A stretch of DNA of 64,000 nucleotides, from NCBI RefSeq assembly GCF_003854895.1, contig NZ_CP033966.1, positions 434,001-498,000 on the forward strand, in the 5' to 3' direction. A program made the translations under genes and the position numbers. The notes beneath the pieces are model-generated. The model did no database searches. It was given only the letters and a program-made list of their open reading frames with translations, and was not told the DNA's origin. Source of the DNA: Pigmentiphaga sp. H8. Its GTDB lineage: Bacteria; Pseudomonadota; Gammaproteobacteria; Burkholderiales; Burkholderiaceae_B. Below are positions 1 to 8,177 of the stretch, piece by piece. Position 1 is the stretch's first letter; the number at the start of each line of letters is the position of its first letter.

Positions 1-1059
1 TTCATCTATCGCAGCGCGCCCGCGCGCGTGGTGTTCGGGGAAGGGAGCCTGCGCCACCTGGGGCGCGAGCTGGAGATGTTGCGCATGAAGCGCCCGCTGA
101 TCCTGTGCACGCCGGAGCAGGCGGACGACGCGCGAGCCGTGGCCGCGGCCCTGGGCGATGCGCAGCCGTCGGTGTTCGCCGAGGCGGTCATGCACGTGCC
201 GGTGGCGGTGGTCGGGGCGGCGGTGGCCCGGGCTCGCGAATCGGATGCCGACGGCCTGGTCGCGCTGGGAGGAGGCTCGGCGACCGGCCTGGCGAAGGCC
301 ATGGCCCGGGAACTGCCGCTGCGCATCCTCGCCATTCCCACCACCTATGCCGGGTCGGAAATGACGTCCATCTACGGGCTGACCGATGGCGGAGAGAAGC
401 GCACGGGCCGCGACGACCGGGTGTTGCCCGCCACCGTGCTGTACGACCCGGCGTTGACGCTGAGCCTGCCCGCGCCGCTGTCGGCCAGCAGCGGCCTGAA
501 CGCGGTCGCGCACTGTGTCGAGGCGCTGTACGCGGCGGACGGGAACCCCGTGGTGTCGCTCATGGCCGAGGAGGCGATCGGCGCCCTGGCGCGCGGGCTG
601 CCCGAGGTGCTGCGCGATCCCGGCGCGCTGCCGGGGCGCGAGCGTTGCCTGTACGGCGCCTGGCTCGCGGGCATGGCGCTCAACGTGGTGTCGATGGCCT
701 TGCATCACAAGCTGTGCCACGTGCTGGGAGGCAGCCTGAACCTTCCCCATGCCCAGACCCATGCCATCGTGCTGCCCTATGCGGCCGCCTACAACGCGCC
801 GGCCGCTCCTGAAGCCATGGCGGCGATCCGCCGCGCGCTGGGCGCGCAGGACGCGGCCGCCGGCCTGTATGCGCTGGGCCGGGCGCTGGGGGTACCCAAG
901 GGGCTCAGGGAACTGGGGGTGCGGGCGTCGCAGCTGGACCGGGTCGCGGACCTGGCGGCCAGCCAGCCCTATCCGAACCCGCGTCCGCTGGAGCGGACCG
1001 CGATCCGGGAACTGCTGCAGCAGGCCTACGAAGGCGACGCGCCGTTAGCGGCGCAGTGA
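1..1059 (+). CDS. Maleylacetate reductase, 5' end outside window
   Basis: The frame is open from the first base, so the start lies upstream; 352 residues are visible. The protein has the iron-containing alcohol dehydrogenase fold of the maleylacetate reductase type, which reduces maleylacetate to 3-oxoadipate with NAD(P)H in hydroxyquinol, resorcinol and chloroaromatic degradation. Seen are VVFGEGSL in the N-terminal Rossmann half, the nucleotide loop GGGSATGLAKA, IPTTYAGSEMTS, and the helical-domain histidines of HHKLCHVLGG and LPHAQTHAIV. The stop lies 16 bp from that of the convergent ferredoxin gene. A ring-cleavage dioxygenase would be the expected neighbour upstream, outside the window. 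Another iron-type alcohol dehydrogenase is possible but less likely. Confidence 0.85.
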   Translation, partial: FIYRSAPARVVFGEGSLRHLGRELEMLRMKRPLILCTPEQADDARAVAAALGDAQPSVFAEAVMHVPVAVVGAAVARARESDADGLVALGGGSATGLAKAMARELPLRILAIPTTYAGSEMTSIYGLTDGGEKRTGRDDRVLPATVLYDPALTLSLPAPLSASSGLNAVAHCVEALYAADGNPVVSLMAEEAIGALARGLPEVLRDPGALPGRERCLYGAWLAGMALNVVSMALHHKLCHVLGGSLNLPHAQTHAIVLPYAAAYNAPAAPEAMAAIRRALGAQDAAAGLYALGRALGVPKGLRELGVRASQLDRVADLAASQPYPNPRPLERTAIRELLQQAYEGDAPLAAQ

Positions 1060-1075
1060 ACGCGCCGGGCGGCGG

Positions 1076-1336
1076 TCATTCCGTCACGGGATGCACCGTC
1101 AGCCTGCGGTACTTGCTCATCAACTGGTCCCGGTCTTCCGGCCATTCGGGATTCAGCTCGATGCACTCGACCGGACAGACGACCTTGCACTGGGGCTCGT
1201 CGTGGTGCCCGACGCACTCGGTGCACCGGGCAGGGTCGATCTCATAGATCTCCGTGCCGAGGTAGATGGCATCGTTGGGGCACTCGGGCTCACAGACGTC
1301 GCAGTTGATGCATTCGTCGGTAATCAGCAGAGCCAT
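1076..1336 (-). CDS. 2[4Fe-4S] ferredoxin (YfhL/Alvin type)
   Basis: An 86-residue cytoplasmic electron carrier. The first cluster motif is CINCDVCEPEC near residues 10-20, and the second is CTEC followed by an eight-residue insert (VGHHDEPQ) and CKVVCP near residues 38-55. That insertion and the C-terminal helix are typical of the low-potential Alvin-type ferredoxins of proteobacteria. It is the last gene of a minus-strand series after rsmD and coaD, 29 bp downstream of coaD, a common betaproteobacterial order. The start ATG (1334-1336) gives the usual MALLITDECINC N-terminus. Its redox partner cannot be told from the sequence. Confidence 0.93.
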   Translation of the reverse strand: MALLITDECINCDVCEPECPNDAIYLGTEIYEIDPARCTECVGHHDEPQCKVVCPVECIELNPEWPEDRDQLMSKYRRLTVHPVTE

Positions 1337-1365
1337 GACAGGGACTTCCTTGCTGCTTGGGGAGC

Positions 1366-1866
1366 TCAGGCGCCGTCGCGGCCGCCCAGCTGCGTGACCT
1401 TGGCTTGCAGCCAGCGTTCGACGGACGGGAACACGAACTTGCTCACGTCGCCGCCCAATTGGGCGATCTCGCGCACGATGGTGCCCGAGATGAACTGGTA
1501 CTGGTCGGACGGCGTCAGGAACATGGTTTCGACATCCGGCAGCAGGTATCGGTTCATTCCGGCCATCTGGAACTCGTACTCGAAGTCCGAGACGGCGCGC
1601 AGGCCGCGCACGATGACGCGGGCGTTCTGCTCGCGAACGAAGTCCTTGAGCAGGCCGGAAAAGCTGGCCACCTGGACGTTGGGGTAATGGCCCAGGATCT
1701 CGCGGGCGATCTCGACCCGTTCGCTGACGGTGAAGAAGGGGGCCTTGTTGCGGCTGACCGCCACGCCGACCACCACCTTGTCGAACAGCCCGGCCGCGCG
1801 GCGGACGAGATCCTCGTGGCCACGGGTCATCGGGTCGAAGGTGCCAGGGTATACGGCAATGATCAT
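1366..1866 (-). CDS. coaD: Pantetheine-phosphate adenylyltransferase
   Basis: A 166-residue enzyme that transfers AMP from ATP to 4'-phosphopantetheine to give dephospho-CoA, the penultimate step of coenzyme A synthesis. The N-terminus IAVYPGTFDPMTRGHEDL carries the nucleotidyltransferase GTFDP element and the TxGH motif (TRGH). The later ISGTIVREIAQLGGDVS matches the family ISST-x-x-R region, with Gly in place of one Ser. Length is normal (about 160). It lies between rsmD (175 bp upstream) and the ferredoxin gene (29 bp downstream) on the same strand, as in many proteobacteria. Confidence 0.96.
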   Translation of the reverse strand: MIIAVYPGTFDPMTRGHEDLVRRAAGLFDKVVVGVAVSRNKAPFFTVSERVEIAREILGHYPNVQVASFSGLLKDFVREQNARVIVRGLRAVSDFEYEFQMAGMNRYLLPDVETMFLTPSDQYQFISGTIVREIAQLGGDVSKFVFPSVERWLQAKVTQLGGRDGA

Positions 1867-2041
1867 GCGTAGGCTCCGTATTTCTATTGATGGGCGTCAG
1901 CCTCTTCGGTCCCGGCCGGGGGGCGGGACGAATCGTCCGGCGCCTTCGGCGGCCGGCATCCGGTTTCCGGATGATGTGATTATTTCCTTATTTGCGCGGC
2001 GCAGCAAATTGGAAATGACGCGTATCGGACGTTTCCAGGCG

Positions 2042-2644
2042 CTACGCCGTTTCCGGCAGGGAACGCAGCAGGTGGAAATGTACCGCGCCGGCTTTGTCCT
2101 GCCGCAGCAATTCGGTGCCGGGCGGAGCCGCGATCGGCGCTTCTGCTTCAATATAAAGCATTCCACCGTTAGTAAGTGCTTGCAATGCCGACGGCAGGAT
2201 ACGGTCCAGCCAGTCCTGCCCGAACGGTGGATCCAGCAGCACGAGGTCGTAGCGGGCGGCCGCGCGCGCCAGGTAGCTGCGGGCATCGCCGGCCACGATG
2301 CTGACATTGCCGGCGCCCAGGCGCGCGCGCAGCTCCTCCAGGGAGGCCGCCGCGCGTCGGTCGGTCTCGACCAGCACCGCCTCGGCCACCCCACGGGAGG
2401 CGGCCTCGAAGCCCAGCGCGCCCGAACCGGCGAAGGCATCGAGCACGGTCTTGTCGGCGAATTCGCCGCCCCAGAGATGGTTGAGCCAGTTGAACAGCGT
2501 CTCGCGCACGCGATCCGGCGTGGGCCGCAGGTCGGGCAGGTCCAGGACGGGCAGCGGGGTGCGCTTGTAGCGGCCGCCGATGATGCGGACCTTGTGGGGG
2601 GCCGTGCGGTGGGAGCGGGCGGTGGAGGGGCGGGATGAGGACAT
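2042..2644 (-). CDS. rsmD: 16S rRNA (guanine(966)-N(2))-methyltransferase RsmD
   Basis: A 200-residue SAM-dependent methyltransferase that modifies G966 of 16S rRNA. After a basic, Ser/Arg-rich N-terminus, VRIIGGRYKRTPLPV starts the RsmD domain near residue 19. TPDRVRETLFNWL follows, then the SAM-binding motif VLDAFAGSGALGFEAASRG near residues 67-86 and the catalytic LLDPPFGQDWL near residue 135. The ATG at 2642-2644 is divergent from ftsY with 114 bp between the starts. rsmD back-to-back with ftsY is the E. coli arrangement too. Confidence 0.95.
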   Translation of the reverse strand: MSSSRPSTARSHRTAPHKVRIIGGRYKRTPLPVLDLPDLRPTPDRVRETLFNWLNHLWGGEFADKTVLDAFAGSGALGFEAASRGVAEAVLVETDRRAAASLEELRARLGAGNVSIVAGDARSYLARAAARYDLVLLDPPFGQDWLDRILPSALQALTNGGMLYIEAEAPIAAPPGTELLRQDKAGAVHFHLLRSLPETA

Positions 2645-2758
2645 GGCGATGGACCGGTAGAATCCCAGATTCTATACGCCGGCGGCCGCGAGTCCGCCGG
2701 GCGGGCCGCGGCCCGTTGTTCCGATGATGCCGCAGGCCGTTACAGCAGACAGGTTTCC

Positions 2759-3949
2759 ATGTTCAGTTTCTTCAAGAAGAAGACCCCCACGCCTTCCCCC
2801 GAGCAGGACCGTGCCCAGGCGCCGGCCGCCGCGCCCGTTCCGCCGCCTGCCCAGGAGCCGCCTGCCCAGGAGCCGCCCGTCCAGGAGCCGCCTGTCCAGG
2901 AGCCGGCGGCCCCTGACGTCGCGGCACCTGCCGCCGAACCCGTGGCACCGCCTTCCATGCCTGTCGAGCCGGTGGCGCCTGCCCCGGTCGAGCCCGCTCC
3001 CGCCCCGCCCTCGGCCCCCCAGGCGGCCGCGCCCGCCAAGTCGTCGTGGCTGGCACGCCTGAAGACCGGCCTGTCGCGCACCGGCCAGAGCCTGACCACG
3101 CTGTTCGTCGGCGTGAAGGTCGACGAGGACCTGTTCGAGGAGCTGGAAACCGCGTTGATCATGGCCGATACCGGCGTGGACGCGGCGCAGTCTCTGCTCA
3201 AGGGGCTGCGCGAGCGCGTGCGCCAGGAACGCATCGAGGACGGCGACGGGGTGCGCCGGGTCCTGCGCGAGCTGCTGGCCGAGCACCTGCGGCCGCTGGA
3301 GCGCCGCTTCGACCTGGACCGCCCCGCGCCCATCGTGACCATGATCGCGGGCGTGAACGGGGCCGGCAAGACCACGTCCATCGGCAAGCTGGCGCGCACC
3401 TTCCAGCAACAGGACCGCCGCGTGCTGCTGGCCGCGGGCGACACTTTCCGCGCCGCCGCGCGCGAGCAACTGGTGGAGTGGGGCCGCCGCAACGACGTCA
3501 CGGTCATCGCCCAGGAAGGCGGGGACCCGGCCGCCGTCGCCTTCGACGCGGTCAAGTCCGGCCAGGCGCGCGGCATGGGCGTGGTGATGGTCGATACCGC
3601 CGGCCGCCTGCCCACGCAGCTGCACCTGATGGAAGAGGTCAAGAAGATCAAGCGCGTGATCGCCAAGGCCGACGCCTCGGCCCCGCACGAGGTGCTGCTG
3701 GTGATAGACGGCAACACGGGGCAGAACGCGCTGGCGCAAATCAAGGCCTTCGACCAGGCCCTGGGCCTGACCGGCCTGATCGTGACCAAGCTGGACGGCA
3801 CCGCCAAGGGCGGCATCCTGGCCGCGGTGGCGGCCGGCGCGCAGGGCGTGCGGCCGGTGCCGGTGTACTGGATAGGCGTGGGCGAGGGGATCGACGACCT
3901 GCAGCCCTTCGTGGCGGACGAGTTCGCCGGGGCGCTGCTGGGGAATTGA
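2759..3949 (+). CDS. ftsY: Signal recognition particle receptor FtsY
   Basis: A 396-residue GTPase that docks ribosome-SRP complexes at the inner membrane for co-translational insertion. Residues 1-8 (MFSFFKKK) are basic and amphipathic; residues 9-95 form a Pro/Ala/Glu-rich linker holding four PAQEP-like repeats. The N domain starts near residue 97. The G domain has GVNGAGKTT (about 198-206), DTFRAAAREQL, DTAGRLPTQLHLMEE (about 279) and TKLDGTAKGG (about 343). It ends in the usual short tail. ftsE and ftsX, which adjoin ftsY in E. coli, are 33 kb away here. Confidence 0.97.
   Translation: MFSFFKKKTPTPSPEQDRAQAPAAAPVPPPAQEPPAQEPPVQEPPVQEPAAPDVAAPAAEPVAPPSMPVEPVAPAPVEPAPAPPSAPQAAAPAKSSWLARLKTGLSRTGQSLTTLFVGVKVDEDLFEELETALIMADTGVDAAQSLLKGLRERVRQERIEDGDGVRRVLRELLAEHLRPLERRFDLDRPAPIVTMIAGVNGAGKTTSIGKLARTFQQQDRRVLLAAGDTFRAAAREQLVEWGRRNDVTVIAQEGGDPAAVAFDAVKSGQARGMGVVMVDTAGRLPTQLHLMEEVKKIKRVIAKADASAPHEVLLVIDGNTGQNALAQIKAFDQALGLTGLIVTKLDGTAKGGILAAVAAGAQGVRPVPVYWIGVGEGIDDLQPFVADEFAGALLGN
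2846..2905 (+). repeat. Four tandem 15-bp repeats inside ftsY
   Basis: Four in-frame copies of a 15-bp unit (consensus CCTGCCCAGGAGCCG) at 2846-2860, 2861-2875, 2876-2890 and 2891-2905. They encode the pentapeptide series PAQEP, PAQEP, PVQEP, PVQEP in the acidic linker of FtsY. Units 1 and 2 are identical and units 3 and 4 differ by one or two bases. The unit length keeps the reading frame whatever the copy number, so the array can vary without breaking the gene. Confidence 0.9.
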
Positions 3950-3958
3950 ACCCCGGCA

Positions 3959-4046
3959 ATGAAAAAGCCCCCACGCTTGCCCGCTTCGCGGCGGCGCTGC
4001 CCCCCAAGGGGCGCTTTTCATCTTGGGACGGCCCGGCGATGAAAAA
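3959..4046. repeat. G+C-rich dispersed repeat / terminator-like element after ftsY
   Basis: The stretch holds AAAAAGCCCCC, then CGCTTCGCGGCGGCGCTG, then CCCCCCAAGGGGCGCTTTTC; the outer arms (AAAAGCCCC against GGGGCGCTTTT) can pair as an imperfect terminator stem. Its core resembles the element at 34957-35030, which also has ACGC..CTTCGCG..CCCCCCA.GGGGCG. The unit is bracketed by two copies of ATGAAAAA at 3959-3966 and 4039-4046. Elements of this look are scattered through Bordetella- and Achromobacter-type genomes in my recollection. It probably ends the ftsY transcript. Confidence 0.6.
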
Positions 4047-4136
4047 AGGGAATGCCGTCCTGAAAATTAATTCATTGGGTGGCGCGGGTCGGGCATATCT
4101 ACACTTTGCTTTTCATGACGAAGCAGAGAGCCGGGT

Positions 4137-4658
4137 ATGCAAGATTATGATACGACCTCCCCATGTCCCTTGCCGGAGGGGCACACGCTGGAAAGCCTGC
4201 TGGCGTCGCGCGTCGTCCGCAAGAGCAGCCTGGCCTACGATTGGGGGGTATTGAAATTCCAGGCCGATATCAATCCGAAATATTCGCGCGCGCAAATGCG
4301 ATATATCGGATTCGGGGCCGCCGGGGCGACGGCGGATTCCAAAAGCCTGGATCCCGAGCATTTCACGTTCACGACCATGTTATTGCCGGCCGGCCATGAA
4401 TTTCCCCCGCATCTGCATGTGGATGTGGAGGAAGTTTTCTACCTGACCCAGGGCAAGGCACGGTTCGTCATCGAGCATGACGGCATACGCGCCGAAACCA
4501 GCCTTCAGGAAGGGGACCTGATTTCGGTTCCGCCCGGGGTTTATCGATCCATCGTTTCCGAAACGGACGAGGAAAGCCGCTTCGTCGTCGTCATTGGCGC
4601 GCCGCGCCCGTTGCGCCCCACGTATCCGCCCGGCCACGAGTTGCACGGAAAGAAATAA
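4137..4658 (+). CDS. Cupin-domain protein with incomplete second cupin motif
   Basis: A 173-residue soluble protein with one conserved beta-barrel. Cupin motif 1 is clear near residues 85-107: AGHEFPPHLHVDVEEVFYL, giving the His-x-His and Glu metal ligands followed by TQG. In motif 2 (GDLISVPPGVYRSIV) the usual histidine after PxG is not present, so the metal site may lack one ligand. The function is unknown; such proteins can be small-molecule dioxygenases, isomerases or sensors. It stands alone, convergent with the LysR gene that ends 45 bp downstream. Moderate confidence in the family, none in the substrate. Confidence 0.7.
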   Translation: MQDYDTTSPCPLPEGHTLESLLASRVVRKSSLAYDWGVLKFQADINPKYSRAQMRYIGFGAAGATADSKSLDPEHFTFTTMLLPAGHEFPPHLHVDVEEVFYLTQGKARFVIEHDGIRAETSLQEGDLISVPPGVYRSIVSETDEESRFVVVIGAPRPLRPTYPPGHELHGKK

Positions 4659-4703
4659 GGCCGCGGCGCCGCTGCCCTCGAGGCAGCCTTGCGCGCCGGC
4701 GCG

Positions 4704-5603
4704 CTACAGGGCGGTGGCGGCCAGCAGCCATTCCCGCAGGCGTTCGATGGCGGGCGCGCCGCGCGCATATTCCTTGATCATCAGCACATACGAACCTCGC
4801 TTGACCAGCGGGACGTCGTGCACCTTGACCAGCCTGCCCGCGTTGAGGTCTTCCTGGACGACGAAATCGGGCAGGATGGCGATTCCCATTCCGGCAAGAG
4901 CCGCTTGCAGGCCCATGGTCAGCAGGGAATAAGTGGGACCCGGCCGTGCTCGGAGATCGGGCTGGGCAAGGCTTTCGAAATATTCCACCCAGCCCCCCGT
5001 GCTGGATCGCTGGTGCAGCAGCGGCAATACGGCAAGCGCCGCGATGCCGCGTTTGTCCGTGGTTTCCAGCAACGACGGGGCGCAGACGGGATAACCGCCG
5101 CCGCTGGCCAACCGGTCCAGCGTCCACCCCGGCTCGGCGTGCTCCCTGAAAATGATCAGCATATCGGCATGTACGCGCTTCATGTCGATCTGCCCGACAT
5201 GGGTTTCCACGTCGATGATGATGTCGGGGTGCTGTTTTCCGAAATCCGCCAGACGCGGCAGCAGCCATTTGACGGCAAGCGTCGCCTGGCTGGAAACGGT
5301 GACGTGCGCGTTCGTGTCGGTCGAGGTGCTCAGGCCGAGGGTGGCTTCCTCGATCTGGTTCAGCAAGGCCTCGATCTGCTCGACGTAGCGGCGGCCCTCC
5401 GGCGTCAGGGAAAGTTCACCCCGGTTTCTCTTGAATAGCGCCCGGCCGACGAACTCCTCCAGGTCCTTGATCTGCCTGCTGACCGCGCTCTGCGTCAGGA
5501 ACAGTTCCTGGGCGGCGCGAGTGACGTTGCCCGTCCGGGCCACCGTGACCAGGGCTATCAGATTGATGGTGGAGGGCAGGTGACGGCCCAGGGAATATTT
5601 CAT
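4704..5603 (-). CDS. LysR-family transcriptional regulator
   Basis: A 299-residue regulator with an N-terminal winged helix-turn-helix (residues about 12-71; NVTRAAQELFLTQSAVSRQI is the recognition region) followed by a type 2 periplasmic-binding-like effector domain (from about residue 100). The VTRAAQELFLTQSAVSRQIKDLE signature places it near GcvA-like members. It is divergent from the CapA-like gene, with about 148 bp between the starts, so it probably controls that gene and itself. The inverted repeat GACGTG-N7-CACGTC at 5641-5659 lies in the shared promoter region and is a candidate site. Confidence 0.88.
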   Translation of the reverse strand: MKYSLGRHLPSTINLIALVTVARTGNVTRAAQELFLTQSAVSRQIKDLEEFVGRALFKRNRGELSLTPEGRRYVEQIEALLNQIEEATLGLSTSTDTNAHVTVSSQATLAVKWLLPRLADFGKQHPDIIIDVETHVGQIDMKRVHADMLIIFREHAEPGWTLDRLASGGGYPVCAPSLLETTDKRGIAALAVLPLLHQRSSTGGWVEYFESLAQPDLRARPGPTYSLLTMGLQAALAGMGIAILPDFVVQEDLNAGRLVKVHDVPLVKRGSYVLMIKEYARGAPAIERLREWLLAATAL

Positions 5604-5640
5604 GCGAAAACGGAATGGTTTCTGCGAAAAAATCGCATGC

Positions 5641-5659
5641 GACGTGGATATTTCACGTC
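5641..5659. promoter_or_regulatory. Inverted repeat in LysR/CapA divergent promoter
   Basis: GACGTG (5641-5646) and CACGTC (5654-5659) are perfect inverted arms separated by seven A+T-rich bases. The repeat lies 38 bp upstream of the LysR start and about 93 bp upstream of the CapA-like start, where an autoregulatory LysR site is expected. A second short inverted pair, GCGA/TCGC around A5, lies at about 5623-5635. No experimental support; assignment rests on position and symmetry. Confidence 0.4.
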
Positions 5660-5751
5660 AGTATACTGATCCCGTCAATATTCAACAATGAATCCCGGAG
5701 CCGGAGTTTTATTTTCGGATTCGATGATCATGTAAATGCCGGGAGTTGGCT

Positions 5752-7065
5752 TTGGAAAATAATACCCATGCGAAAATGGGAGAGATCGTATTTGTCGCCG
5801 CCGGAGATGTCTTCGTCAACCGGGATGTTTTTCCCGATTCGGCGTTTCGAGATTTGCAGGAATTCATACGAAGCGCGGATGCCCGTTTCTGCAACCTGGA
5901 AACCACTTTCGCGTCGGCCGAAGCCAGTCCCGCGGCCATCAGCGGCGGCACTTGGGCCCGCACTTCGGAAAATCACGCGAATATATTGACTGATTACGGA
6001 TTCAATATCGTCGCCGCCGCCACCAATCACGCCCTGGATTTCGGCGAAAGAGGCCTGCTGGATACGATCGGGGCGTTGCGGAAGGCCGGCCTGGCCCACG
6101 CGGGAGCCGGGGCCGATCTTGCCCAGGCAAGCCAGGCCTGTTTCGTGGAGACCGCCGCCGGGAGGGTGGGGCTGATCTCGATGGCGTCCACCTTCCATGA
6201 ATCGGCCGCGGCGGGAGCGCAACGGATGGATATGCGAGGGCGCCCGGGCGTCAATCCGCTGCGCCATCGAACGGTTTACACCCTGCCCGCCGCGGAAATC
6301 GAATGCCTGCGGTCGATCGCCCAGGCCACCGGCATCAACGACCACGATTCCCTGCGTATAAAGGAAGGTTTTTCCCTGGCCGCCGACGGGGTGGACCATG
6401 TGTTCGGAGGTATTGGTTTCAGGGCGGGCCCGGAGCCCGGTCCGGTCAGCCGGCCGGACGCCAGGGACATGGCCAGGACCCTGGCCGGAATACGAGACGC
6501 TCGGGCCCAGGCCGATTATGTGCTCGTCAGTATCCATTCCCATGAAATGCATCGCGGAAATAAATGCGCTCCGGCCGGGTTTCTAAAAGAGGCCGCGCAT
6601 GCATATATCGACGCGGGTGCGCACGCCATTTTGTGCCATGGCCCCCACGTGATGCGAGGGCTCGAAATATACAAGGGATGCCCTATTTTCTACAGCCTTG
6701 GAAATTTCATTTTCCAGAATGAAACCGTCGCGTCGCTGCCCAGCGATTTCTACGAGAAATACGGACTGGATGAGCGGGCGTCGCCCCAGGAAGCATTCGA
6801 TGCGCGGTCGGACCAAGGCCGCAAGGGCCTGGCCACGAACCCCGACATCTGGAGAGCGGTGCTGCCGCGCTGGACGATGAAGGAGGGGCGGCTGGAAGCC
6901 CTGACCCTGCATCCGGTGACGCTGGGCCCGGGCCAGCCGCGATGGCGCCGGGGAACGCCGGCCCTGGTCCCTGACGAGGACATCCTGCGCGATTTCCAGA
7001 AGCTGTGCGAGCCCTATGGAACGAGGCTGCACATCGAAGACGGCATGGGCCGGCTGGTGATGTGA
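5752..7065 (+). CDS. CapA-family metallophosphatase-like protein
   Basis: A 437-residue protein of the CapA/PgsA family, a calcineurin-like metallophosphatase fold first known from poly-gamma-glutamate capsule synthesis. Seen in order: AAGDVFVNRDVF, CNLETTF, ATNHALDFGERG, VSIHSHEMHRG, CHGPHVMRGLEIY and FYSLGNF, covering the family metal and phosphate-site motifs. There is no signal peptide or membrane segment, unlike classic CapA, so a cytosolic hydrolase role is more likely. I chose TTG 5752 because GGGAG (5741-5745) lies 6 bp upstream; TTG 5746 and ATG 5776 are alternatives. The following ABC operon begins 107 bp later and may be functionally linked. Confidence 0.8.
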   Translation: MENNTHAKMGEIVFVAAGDVFVNRDVFPDSAFRDLQEFIRSADARFCNLETTFASAEASPAAISGGTWARTSENHANILTDYGFNIVAAATNHALDFGERGLLDTIGALRKAGLAHAGAGADLAQASQACFVETAAGRVGLISMASTFHESAAAGAQRMDMRGRPGVNPLRHRTVYTLPAAEIECLRSIAQATGINDHDSLRIKEGFSLAADGVDHVFGGIGFRAGPEPGPVSRPDARDMARTLAGIRDARAQADYVLVSIHSHEMHRGNKCAPAGFLKEAAHAYIDAGAHAILCHGPHVMRGLEIYKGCPIFYSLGNFIFQNETVASLPSDFYEKYGLDERASPQEAFDARSDQGRKGLATNPDIWRAVLPRWTMKEGRLEALTLHPVTLGPGQPRWRRGTPALVPDEDILRDFQKLCEPYGTRLHIEDGMGRLVM

Positions 7066-7172
7066 GCGGTCGGGGCGGGAAGCAGGAAAAACAACACGTG
7101 CGACCGAGCACGGCGATGCAAGGACGAGAAGTTTCGGAGTCGTACCCACTGACTGGACCAAAGGGGATCATT

Positions 7173-8177
7173 GTGGATCGCAGAACTTTCATGCAGGCGG
7201 GATTGGGCATGGCAGGGGCCTCCCTGCTGGCTGCTCCCGTATTCGGGCAGCAACCGGGCGCGGAACTTACCTATATGACGCCCAGTACGCTGTCGCTCGC
7301 ATACGCGCCCGAATTCTATGCGGACGTGGCCGGCATATACGAGCGCAACGGCGTACGGGTGCGCCTCGAGGTGGGCCGCGGCGGCGCCCAGGCCATCCAG
7401 TTGGTGGCGGGCAACCAGATCCACATCGGGCGGGCCGGCGGCGATGCCTACATGGCGGCCCGGGCGGCGGCCAATTCGGACGTCATCGCTTTCGGGACGA
7501 TCGCGCAGACGTCGCCCTTCCTGCTGGTTTCCGCGGCCAAGGCGCCGTTGCGCCGGGCCGAGGACCTGGAGGGGAAAGTGATCGGGCTGCCTTCGTTCGG
7601 CGGTACCGCCGAAGTCAGCCTGAACCTGATGCTGGCAAAGGCCCGCGTCGCGCCCGCCAGTGTCCGCAGGGAGAAGGTCGCCTACAGTCCGGCCACCTTC
7701 GGGCTGATCGAGGCGGGCAGGCTGCACGGCTTCTTCGCCAACACCAGCGCGGTGGCCCGCATGCAGGCCGAGCGCATGCCCATCCATGTGATGGACATCG
7801 ACGATGACGTTCCCGGAAACGTGTACGTGGCGCGCGAGGAAAACCTGAACCGGACGCCGGCGCCGTACATCGCCTTCACCCGCAGCGTCATGCAGGCCGC
7901 CCGCGAACTGGTCGCCATGGACGACAAGGCGTTGACCGAGGCGCTGGTCCGCATCCGGGCGAAGTACGACGTACCGGGGCTGGACAAGCTCGACGTGGCG
8001 CTCCAGGACGTCAAGGCCACCCGGCCGCTCTGGACCACGCATGGCGTGGACAAGGTCGTCCGCAACGACGAGCGGCAGTGGGAAGAGGGCCGCCGCCTGC
8101 TGGAAAGCGCCGGGGTCATCAAGGCATCTTCCCGGAACATGTACACCAACGACATCTGGAACAAGGCGGCAAAGTGA
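7173..8177 (+). CDS. ABC transporter substrate-binding protein, NitT/TauT type, with Tat-like signal
   Basis: A 334-residue periplasmic receptor. The GTG at 7173 is supported by AAGGGG 6 bp upstream. The N-terminus DRRTFMQAGLGMAGASLLAA is a twin-arginine-like signal with cleavage probably near residue 25. The mature part has the NMT1/THI5-like or SsuA-like fold: LAYAPEFYADVAGIYERNGV at the start, RAGGDAYMAARAA, and DLEGKVIGLPSFGGTAE near mid-protein. It overlaps the ATPase gene by 4 bp (GTGA), so the transporter is translationally coupled. The ligand is unknown; the downstream amidohydrolase suggests an N-acyl or amide compound. Confidence 0.87.
   Translation: MDRRTFMQAGLGMAGASLLAAPVFGQQPGAELTYMTPSTLSLAYAPEFYADVAGIYERNGVRVRLEVGRGGAQAIQLVAGNQIHIGRAGGDAYMAARAAANSDVIAFGTIAQTSPFLLVSAAKAPLRRAEDLEGKVIGLPSFGGTAEVSLNLMLAKARVAPASVRREKVAYSPATFGLIEAGRLHGFFANTSAVARMQAERMPIHVMDIDDDVPGNVYVAREENLNRTPAPYIAFTRSVMQAARELVAMDDKALTEALVRIRAKYDVPGLDKLDVALQDVKATRPLWTTHGVDKVVRNDERQWEEGRRLLESAGVIKASSRNMYTNDIWNKAAK

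Noticed and set aside
2846..2905. Short CRISPR-like array
   Set aside because: The units are contiguous with no spacers and encode an in-frame protein repeat inside ftsY.
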